The notes under the pieces are model-generated. The model was given only the letters and a program-made list of their open reading frames with translations, did no database searches and was not told the DNA's origin. The translations under genes and the position numbers were made by a program. Positions 33,618-38,230 of a stretch of 38,230 nt of DNA are shown here, piece by piece (positions within the stretch are counted from its first letter, which is position 1; the number at the start of each line of letters is the position of its first letter). The DNA comes from UBA4416 sp964541155 (lineage in GTDB: Bacteria; Bacteroidota; Bacteroidia; B-17B0; Aurantibacillaceae). Location of the stretch: the NCBI GenBank assembly GCA_964541155.1, contig CAZIPC010000010.1, forward strand, positions 1-38,230, given 5' to 3'.

Positions 33618-34294
33618 CAGTCAATTTTAAAGTTATAGCCGATCCCGTATATGGTCTGCACGTAATCTGTACAACCTTTATCCATTAATTTTTTTCGGAG
33701 ATTTCTCAAATGAACATAAATAAAATCATGACTATCCATTTGATCTGAGTCGTCTCCCCATAAATGTTCTGCGATAGAGTTTTTTGAAACAACCCTATTT
33801 TTATTTGAAATAAAAAACATTAAAAGATCATATTCCTTTGCAGTTAAAGTAACAAATTCTCCTTTAACTGACACTTGCCTCTGATCCGGTATAATTGTTA
33901 TTTCCTTTACAACAATGGATTTATTCCCATCAAAATTTCTTCGACGAATTAGTGCTTTTATTCTTGAATTTAATTCTGCCAAATCAAAAGGTTTTGCCAA
34001 ATAATCATCTGCACCCAAATCAAGTCCCTTTATCTTGTCAGTTGAAGAGTTCTTTGCTGATATAATGATTATTCCAGCTTTAGAACCATTATCTTTTAAT
34101 TGCTTTACTATGTCCAAACCACTGCCGTGTGGTAGTGTAATGTCAACTAAAACACAATCATAGTCGTACACACCCGCTTTTTCAGAAGCTTTAATGAAAT
34201 CAGCTGCCGACTCAACAACATACCCTTCTTGATGAAGATAATGCTTAATCGATTTTCTCAAATCGGGTTCGTCTTCTATTAGTAGAATTTTCAT
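33617..34294 (-). CDS. OmpR/PhoB-family response regulator
   Basis: The 225-residue protein has a receiver domain with the acidic pair E7/D8, phospho-acceptor D51 in CVLVDITLPHGSG, Thr/Ser switch region (IIISAKNSS), and K in DDYLAKPFD. An OmpR-type winged helix follows at ~130-225 (LTAKEYDLLMFFISNKNRVVSKNSIAEHLWGDDSDQMDSHDFIYVHLRNLRKKL). Such regulators bind tandem direct repeats near 11 bp apart, which fits the six repeat promoters in this block. It is the first gene of its operon and has such a repeat in its own promoter (34299-34332), so it is inferred to be autoregulated. Confidence 0.95.
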   Translation of the reverse strand: MKILLIEDEPDLRKSIKHYLHQEGYVVESAADFIKASEKAGVYDYDCVLVDITLPHGSGLDIVKQLKDNGSKAGIIIISAKNSSTDKIKGLDLGADDYLAKPFDLAELNSRIKALIRRRNFDGNKSIVVKEITIIPDQRQVSVKGEFVTLTAKEYDLLMFFISNKNRVVSKNSIAEHLWGDDSDQMDSHDFIYVHLRNLRKKLMDKGCTDYVQTIYGIGYNFKID

Positions 34295-34298
34295 AACT

Positions 34299-34335
34299 CA
34301 AATTTAGGTATAGATTCTTAAGCAAATCTTAATCG
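34299..34335 (-). promoter_or_regulatory. Autoregulatory promoter with TCTTAAG direct repeat (site A)
   Basis: TCTTAAG (34316-34322) and TCTTAAT (34327-34333) are 11 bp apart. The -7 box TAAATTTG (34306-34299, minus strand) matches TAnnTTTG exactly, at the shared 10-bp offset. The box is only 4 nt from the ATG of the response regulator, so the transcript is predicted to be leaderless. Confidence 0.8.
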
Positions 34336-34369
34336 TTTTTAGTTTTTTGTTGGGGCTGTTTGCATTAGT

Positions 34370-34885
34370 TTACTTCGGCAACTCAAACACATACCCGTTC
34401 TGTCCTTTCTGTTTGGAGCCAATTATCCTTCCGTACTTCATCGCTTTAGTAAGGTGAGCCGATAAACCTTTCTGATGATCCGTAAGCACCCGGAACTTAA
34501 TATCATTACGTTTTAAAACTTCTATAATTTCAGAAGAACGTAAAGGCCTTCCGGCTTCTTTTAAAACATAAACGATCTTATCAATCCACGTGGCATTTAA
34601 GTTGTAAGAGTTTCCGAGTTTTAAATCAGCAATGCGTTTGTAATGCTCTGCTTCAACTTGGTATAAAGACATCTCTTTAATGAGTTCTTCAATACGTTTC
34701 TTGTATTGTTTTAAATCTTCTTTGTGGTTTTTGTCCGCTTCATGCTTTGAATTATAAAAATCCATGAGTTTATCCATCAATTCCTTATCACGCTCCTGCA
34801 ATTCCATTACTTTTTTAATCAATTCAGCCTTGCTGAGTTGTTCCAGCACCACTTGGTTTAAGTAATTCATCAATAATTCCTTCAT
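34370..34885 (-). CDS. Coiled-coil plus HARE-HTH-like winged-helix protein
   Basis: The 171-residue protein has a long N-terminal coiled coil (~15-95: LSKAELIKKVMELQERDKELMDKL... KEDLKQYKKRIEELIKEMSLYQVEAEHYKRIADLK), then a winged-helix-like domain (~98-171: ATWIDKIVYVLKEAGRPLRSSEIIEVLKRNDIKFRV... LTKAMKYGRIIGSKQKGQNGYVFELPK) that resembles HARE-HTH domains, which occur in DNA-modification and mobile-element proteins. It is divergent from the MerR-like gene across a 412-bp gap containing an 88-bp array of 11-bp repeats. It is likely a regulator of the recombinase module, but this is inference. Its 3' end lies 35 bp before the response regulator promoter. Confidence 0.75.
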   Translation of the reverse strand: MKELLMNYLNQVVLEQLSKAELIKKVMELQERDKELMDKLMDFYNSKHEADKNHKEDLKQYKKRIEELIKEMSLYQVEAEHYKRIADLKLGNSYNLNATWIDKIVYVLKEAGRPLRSSEIIEVLKRNDIKFRVLTDHQKGLSAHLTKAMKYGRIIGSKQKGQNGYVFELPK

Positions 34886-34959
34886 TTCACTATCAAATTA
34901 GCTGTTATTTCAATCAAAAACACACTTTAATTAATGCAAACACAACCGCTCCACAATCC

Positions 34960-35047
34960 GTTCTCATAGAGTTCTTTATTTCGGTTAACAGAGTTCTTAC
35001 GTTTGTCTTATACTGTTCTTTATTTGTTCTTATACTGTTCTTAATAC
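34960..35047. repeat. Eight contiguous 11-bp repeats (GTTCTTATACT-type)
   Basis: The 88 bases divide exactly into eight 11-mers. Six begin GTTCT (starts 34960, 34971, 34993, 35015, 35026, 35037), and the two at 34982 and 35004 are degenerate (CGGTTAACAGA, TGTCTTATACT). Two units are identical GTTCTTTATTT (34971 and 35015). The period is close to one helical turn, so every copy faces the same side of the helix. The array sits in the 412-bp gap 34886-35297, 75-162 bp upstream of the HARE-HTH-like gene and ~250 bp upstream of the MerR-like gene. It is probably a multimeric binding site, or possibly an integration-related array. The rest of the gap has no clear feature apart from the promoter at 35241. 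Confidence 0.85.
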
Positions 35048-35240
35048 AAATGTAATCATCCCCAATTAATCCCGCAATAGTTCCTGACCTTTTTTTATCC
35101 TCCCGTGGTCATTTCTTCACTTTTATTGACATATTACATTGATAATCAATACATATATTTAACTACCTGATTTTAGCAATTTTAGCTTTTATGGTCAATT
35201 ATTTATGATTTTTGACTTGGAAATTAAGTTTTAATTATCT

Positions 35241-35248
35241 TACATTTG
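35241..35248 (+). promoter_or_regulatory. Promoter of the MerR-like/recombinase operon
   Basis: TACATTTG matches TAnnTTTG, with TTG at 35217-35219 (21 nt upstream) as a possible -33 element. The ATG is 49 nt downstream at 35298. Confidence 0.6.
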
Positions 35249-35286
35249 TGTATAATAAAGTACTATAACAGTTAAACTAAAAAGAA

Positions 35287-35291
35287 GGAGG
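35287..35291 (+). promoter_or_regulatory. Strong Shine-Dalgarno of the MerR-like gene
   Basis: GGAGG, in the context AAGAAGGAGG, lies 6 nt before the ATG. Host-type genes elsewhere in the window have no such sequence. Confidence 0.8.
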
Positions 35292-35297
35292 AAAAAG

Positions 35298-36269
35298 ATG
35301 TTTTCATTAAAATTAGATGAGTTTATAGATACACGCAGCTTTGATAAGCTGGCCGAGCTGTATGAGGTAATTAATGAAGAACGCTTAAGTGCAAAAGACA
35401 CAGGTATTAATTATAGAGTCATTAATCACTGGGATGAAAAAGGCATTATACGTTTTGGAAGAGAAAATAAAGAGCACAATAGAAAGTTCAGTTTCACCGA
35501 TTTTATTTGGATCAAGATAGTAGATGAACTGCGCTCGTTTGGAGTGAGCATTGAAGCTATTAAAAAAATAGCCGATGATATTTTTGAAAATGTTCCCATG
35601 AAAGAACTCTACGATAACATGGCAAAGAACATTAGCGCTTTGGATAATTACGAAGGAGAAGATAAAGCCGAATTTATTGAGTTCTTAAAATCCGGTGGTT
35701 ATAATAATGAAGACTTTAATTTGGAAGGATTCAACTTTCATTTCCTACACATTTTAATTGCGGAAGCAATTGCCACAAGAGAGTCAGTATCAATTATTCT
35801 TTTTAAAGATGGCGAATGGATTCCCTTTTTAAAATCCAACGAGCATTTGTACCCAAAAGAAATCTTGCACAAAATTGAATTCAATTCTCAGATCCGAATC
35901 AACATCACCAACATTGTTTATGCTTACATTTTAGAAGATTACTTAGTTGAGTATTTCAGCGGCTTGTTTTTATACACCAAGCAAGAAGCTAATTTATTGT
36001 ACTATGTAATAGAAGGAGATTTTCAAAAAATTCATGTGTTCTTTAAATCTAAAAAAGAAGAGCCTATTGAAATTACTAAATCAAAATCAACGCTTCAGGA
36101 AGTGATGCAAATCTTTTTAGAAAAAGAGTACAAGGATTTTATACTGATAGATAAGAAAGGAAAAGAAATCCGCATCCGTCAGGATGAACCCACCACAATT
36201 ATGGTGGAGAATAATCGCCCCGGAGCAAAACGTAAATACAAGTTCATTAAAGTTAATGATCAGGAATAA
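35298..36269 (+). CDS. MerR-like regulator of the recombinase module
   Basis: The 323-residue protein has a MerR-type winged HTH at ~38-105: GINYRVINHWDEKGIIRFGRENKEHNRKFSFTDFIWIKIVDELRSFGVSIEAIKKIADDIFENVP, with the HTH, the wing residues N-H-R-K-F and the LRSFGVSIEAI helix. The remaining ~215 residues have no match I know; they are rich in acidic and aromatic residues (DFQKIHVFFKSKKEEPIEI) and may sense a ligand or partner. It is the first gene of a rightward operon with the small protein and the recombinase, and may control the divergent coiled-coil gene. It has a strong Shine-Dalgarno sequence, 6 nt from the ATG. Confidence 0.8.
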   Translation: MFSLKLDEFIDTRSFDKLAELYEVINEERLSAKDTGINYRVINHWDEKGIIRFGRENKEHNRKFSFTDFIWIKIVDELRSFGVSIEAIKKIADDIFENVPMKELYDNMAKNISALDNYEGEDKAEFIEFLKSGGYNNEDFNLEGFNFHFLHILIAEAIATRESVSIILFKDGEWIPFLKSNEHLYPKEILHKIEFNSQIRINITNIVYAYILEDYLVEYFSGLFLYTKQEANLLYYVIEGDFQKIHVFFKSKKEEPIEITKSKSTLQEVMQIFLEKEYKDFILIDKKGKEIRIRQDEPTTIMVENNRPGAKRKYKFIKVNDQE

Positions 36270-36273
36270 GAAG

Positions 36274-36278
36274 GGAGG
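36274..36278 (+). promoter_or_regulatory. Shine-Dalgarno of the small protein gene
   Basis: GGAGG, within AGGGAGG, precedes the ATG at 36282 by only 3 nt. Confidence 0.7.
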
Positions 36279-36281
36279 CAT

Positions 36282-36521
36282 ATGTCGGAGAAGAAAGAAA
36301 AAATATTAAGAAGAATGACCATAGCTGAACTAAGGTCATACAAAGGATTTGAAAAATACACAGATGAAGAAGCACAGGCAACTATTAAATCATTGGAAAA
36401 ACTATCCATGCTATTTTATGAGTTGTACATGAAACAAAAACATAGTCAGTCAAAAACAAAACAATTGAAAGGAGGCAACCATGAAGGAGAAGAATTCTCT
36501 GAACAACGAGACGCTGCTTAG
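36282..36521 (+). CDS. Small conserved element protein preceding the recombinase
   Basis: This 79-residue helical protein has the core MTIAELRSYKGFEKYTDEEAQATIKSLEKLSMLFYELYMK, about two-thirds identical to the lone gene at 15552. The C-terminal ~30 residues are polar and disordered-looking. Its 3' end overlaps the recombinase start by 41 nt in another frame, so translation is probably coupled. A small accessory protein encoded just before a large serine recombinase could be a recombination directionality factor. That is only a hypothesis based on position and size. Confidence 0.75.
   Translation: MSEKKEKILRRMTIAELRSYKGFEKYTDEEAQATIKSLEKLSMLFYELYMKQKHSQSKTKQLKGGNHEGEEFSEQRDAA
36468..36475 (+). 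promoter_or_regulatory. Near-perfect Shine-Dalgarno of the recombinase
   Basis: AAAGGAGG, within TTGAAAGGAGG, is complementary to the 16S rRNA tail and lies 5 nt before the ATG. It is within the coding region of the preceding small gene. Confidence 0.85.
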
Positions 36522-38091
36522 AAAATTTGCAAAAGGGAAAAACACCGAGGCAAAAGAAACAGGCGTTCAAAATTGTGTGATCTATACAAGGGTAAGTTCC
36601 AAAGAGCAAATGGATACGAACCAAAGTTTAGAGTGGCAGAAAAAATACTGCGATGATTACGCAAGAAAAAATAGCCTCGTGATTAAAGGTTACTTTGGAG
36701 GAACGTACGAAAGCGCCAAGAGTGATGAGCGTAAAGAATTTAATCGGATGCTCAAGTTTGTAAAAGCGAGTAAAGAAAAAATATCCTATATCTTGGTGTA
36801 TAGTTTAGACCGCTTTAGCAGAACGGGAGACAGCGCTATTTATATTGCGAGTGAGTTAAAGAAAGTCGGTATTAATATTATGGCGGTTACTCAGCCCATT
36901 GATACCAACTCGCATGCAGGAGCATTGCAACAAAACATTCAGTTCATCTTTAGTAAATACGATAATGATTTACGCAGACAAAAAACTATTGATGGAATGC
37001 GTGAAAAATTATTGAGAGGAGAATGGATTGGTAATGCACCAACAGGTTATGAATTTGTAAAAGGTGCGCCAACACAAACTATTATTATCAATGAAAAAGG
37101 AGAGCTAATCAAAGAAGCTTTTGAATACCGAGCTATCGGTATGACGATAGAGCAAATCATTGAGCGACTTAAAGTGCGAGGACTAACAGTTCCCAAACAA
37201 ACGCTGGCTGAGATTTTTAAGAATCCTTTTTACTGTGGAAAAATGTCGCACAATTTACTGAATGGAGAATTGGTAAAAGGCAAGCATCCTGCATTAATCA
37301 GCGAAGAATTATTTTTAAAAGCTAACGAATTAAAAACTACAGCCGGATTTAAGGTAAACAAAGCCAATGATAATCTACCATTGAAAGTCTTTGTAAAAGA
37401 TGCGGACACGGGCTATCCTTATACGGGGTATTTAGTAAAAAAGAAGGGGCTTTATTATTATAAGGTAAATAAGATTGGAATAGGGATCAACCGAAGCATA
37501 AAAATTATGCACAATAAGTTCCAAGAATTCTTAAAGAAATATTCAGTAGAAACGCTCCACTTCGAGCCATTAAAAGCCCATTTGCACTATGTGTGGGATT
37601 TTTGCACAGAAGCGAACACAAGCGAGAAAAAAGCCCTTTCCTTGCAAATTAATGCAATAGATGAAGAGTTCTTTACTTTAAGAAAGAACCACGCAATAGG
37701 CAAGGTAGCTTTTGATATTTACCAAGAATTTTCGGTGATTTTTGCCAAGCAAAAAGAGGACTTGGTGAAGGCATACGAAAAGCTCGACCAAAAATTATCG
37801 AACCCTAAAGAATTGATTGATTTTACGAGTCGATTAGCCTGTAACCTCCCGTCAGCGTGGGCTTGTGGCGATTACTATCAAAAACAAACTTTTCAAAATA
37901 CGTTGTTTCCGCAAGGAGTAGTCTATGACGTGAAAATAGAGCATTATCGAACCGAGAAAATAAATTCGGTCATCGAGCTAACTTCGCAATTATCAAATGA
38001 TTCAGGGGAAATAAAAAAGCCGGTCTTATCAAATTTTGAAGATAAGACCGGCCTAGTACCCAGGACCGGGGTCGAACCGGCAAGGAGGTGA
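36481..38091 (+). CDS. Large serine recombinase (integrase)
   Basis: The 536-residue protein has the resolvase-type catalytic domain at ~30-175: YTRVSSKEQ with nucleophile S39, the arginine-rich LDRFSR helix, and QFIFSKYDNDLRRQKTIDGM. The recombinase domain follows (~180-300, IGNAPTGYEFVKGA... GKHPALISEELFLKANELK). Where family members carry a zinc-ribbon with four cysteines, this protein has NDNLPLKVFVKDADTGYPYTGYLVKKKGLYYYKV with no cysteines, so the ribbon fold persists but probably without zinc. A coiled-coil-like helix at ~380-450 comes next. The last 11 residues (VPRTGVEPARR) are translated from the tRNA 3' end, so the C-terminus was set by the integration site. Confidence 0.95.
   Translation: MKEKNSLNNETLLRKFAKGKNTEAKETGVQNCVIYTRVSSKEQMDTNQSLEWQKKYCDDYARKNSLVIKGYFGGTYESAKSDERKEFNRMLKFVKASKEKISYILVYSLDRFSRTGDSAIYIASELKKVGINIMAVTQPIDTNSHAGALQQNIQFIFSKYDNDLRRQKTIDGMREKLLRGEWIGNAPTGYEFVKGAPTQTIIINEKGELIKEAFEYRAIGMTIEQIIERLKVRGLTVPKQTLAEIFKNPFYCGKMSHNLLNGELVKGKHPALISEELFLKANELKTTAGFKVNKANDNLPLKVFVKDADTGYPYTGYLVKKKGLYYYKVNKIGIGINRSIKIMHNKFQEFLKKYSVETLHFEPLKAHLHYVWDFCTEANTSEKKALSLQINAIDEEFFTLRKNHAIGKVAFDIYQEFSVIFAKQKEDLVKAYEKLDQKLSNPKELIDFTSRLACNLPSAWACGDYYQKQTFQNTLFPQGVVYDVKIEHYRTEKINSVIELTSQLSNDSGEIKKPVLSNFEDKTGLVPRTGVEPARR
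38019..38052 (-). terminator. tRNA terminator, inside the recombinase reading frame
   Basis: A 12-bp stem (38019-38030 with 38041-38052; GCCGGTCTTATC) encloses a 10-nt loop. On the minus strand it is followed by TTTTTTATTT. It lies just downstream of the minus-strand tRNA-Leu 3' end. The recombinase coding sequence runs through it. Confidence 0.85.
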
Positions 38092-38138
38092 ATCCACTGG
38101 TGTTTGATCCCGATAGCTATCGGGACAGCGCGTCTATA
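38057..38138 (-). pseudogene. Broken tRNA-Leu gene interrupted by a palindrome
   Basis: On the minus strand, the 3' half is intact: an anticodon-stem 3' side CACCAG, a variable arm (TGGATTCACCTCC), a T-arm (GCCGG TTCGACC CCGGT) and acceptor strand CCTGGGT followed by A. The anticodon loop would read TCAAAC (Leu CAA type). The 5' part matches only the end of the D-arm (TAGACGCGCTG); no acceptor 5' strand (CCCAGG) is found before it. The anticodon stem is interrupted by an 18-bp palindrome (38108-38125) that replaces GTC. It cannot fold as a tRNA and is a relic, consistent with insertion or decay at an attachment site. Confidence 0.75.
38108..38125. repeat. 18-bp palindrome inside the tRNA relic
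   Basis: TCCCGATAGCTATCGGGA is a perfect palindrome. The CCCGATAGCTATCGGG core is, from memory, a very common dispersed palindrome in Bacteroidota intergenic DNA. Here it sits exactly at the anticodon stem of the tRNA-Leu remnant. Confidence 0.8.
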
Positions 38139-38144
38139 AATAAC

Positions 38145-38230
38145 TTAAGAGTATTTTGTTACTAGTTTCTCTGCCATTTCGGGGTACTTTTTCAGGTTTG
38201 AAATATAAGTGCGGCTTTTCATTTTCTTAA
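38145..38230 (-). CDS. C-terminal end of an unidentified gene (partial)
   Basis: A frame open to the right edge encodes ...LRKMKSRTYISNLKKYPEMAEKLVTKYS before the stop at 38145. Only 28 residues are visible, with a lysine-rich helical look. It may be the 3' end of a longer gene or a chance frame; Met at 38220-38222 could even be a start of a 25-residue peptide. Confidence 0.3.
   Translation of the reverse strand, partial: KKMKSRTYISNLKKYPEMAEKLVTKYS

Larger units (their letters stand above)
34370..38064. mobile_element. Serine-recombinase integration module at a tRNA-Leu 3' end
   Basis: The module contains a HARE-HTH-like gene, repeat array, MerR-like gene, small conserved gene and large serine recombinase, and its right edge is within a tRNA-Leu 3' end (acceptor strand 38058-38064). 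The left limit of the complete element is unknown. If the tRNA-like repeat at 15933 is its other end, the signalling block 16.0-34.3 kb is its cargo. No transposase, relaxase or conjugation gene is seen, so this would be an integrative but not self-transmissible element. Confidence 0.5.

Noticed and set aside
34960..35047. CRISPR array
   Set aside because: Units are 11 bp and contiguous, with no unique spacers and no cas genes nearby.
36385..36624. Minus-strand frame opposite the small protein and recombinase
   Set aside because: It overlaps two well-supported plus-strand genes and has no recognisable feature.
38057..38138. Functional tRNA gene
   Set aside because: The anticodon stem is split by an 18-bp palindrome and the 5' acceptor strand is missing.

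Overview
The window comes from an A+T-rich member of the Bacteroidota, closer in gene content to environmental Flavobacteriales/Chitinophagales-type genomes than to gut Bacteroides. The evidence is type IX secretion C-terminal sorting domains, paired TonB receptor and DUF4249 genes, DUF5686, DUF2141 and PepSY-like proteins, promoters of the form TAnnTTTG, and host-type genes with no Shine-Dalgarno sequence.

Layout. (1) 1-5.3 kb: two divergent surface adhesin genes, both with a glycine-rich domain followed by repeated Ig-like modules. The left one is cut by the window edge. (2) 5.3-6.1 kb: an HxlR regulator divergent from a small dimeric barrel protein. (3) 6.1-16.0 kb: a leftward operon under a TetR repressor. 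It encodes a complete RND tripartite efflux system (inner-membrane pump, adaptor, TolC-like outer-membrane factor) with a cupin, small membrane proteins, a lipoprotein, a DUF2141 protein and a cation transporter. The block is bracketed by two ~227-bp direct repeats, which carry tRNA-like sequence and the 3' end of a PepSY-like gene. (4) 16.0-34.3 kb: a leftward block of PepSY-like proteins, lipoproteins, three large outer-membrane receptor or CarboxypepD_reg proteins, a type IX-secreted repeat protein, an ECF sigma factor with its membrane partner, and a histidine kinase/response regulator pair. (5) 34.4-38.1 kb: a mobile-element module (HARE-HTH-like coiled-coil protein, an 88-bp array of 11-bp repeats, MerR-like regulator, small conserved protein, large serine recombinase). 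It runs into the terminator and 3' end of a broken tRNA-Leu.

The most striking result is a regulatory circuit that can be read from the intergenic DNA of block 4. Six promoters share one geometry, written in the direction of transcription: CTWWAGA, 4 nt, CTWWAGA, 9 nt, TAnnTTTG-like box. They precede the response regulator/kinase operon, the ECF sigma gene, a TonB receptor/four-repeat membrane protein operon, and three small secreted proteins. A second motif (ACCCAACC, 16 nt, TATCT) precedes the ECF sigma gene, a PepSY-like/type IX-secreted protein pair, and a DUF5686/metallo-hydrolase pair. I infer a cascade: two-component system to ECF sigma to envelope proteins. The inducing signal cannot be read from the sequence.

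The recombinase module differs from everything else in the window because all three rightward genes carry strong Shine-Dalgarno sequences. This, together with three tRNA-like ends each next to a hairpin terminator (6.1, 15.9 and 38.05 kb), suggests that the efflux block and the signalling block were stacked by successive insertions.
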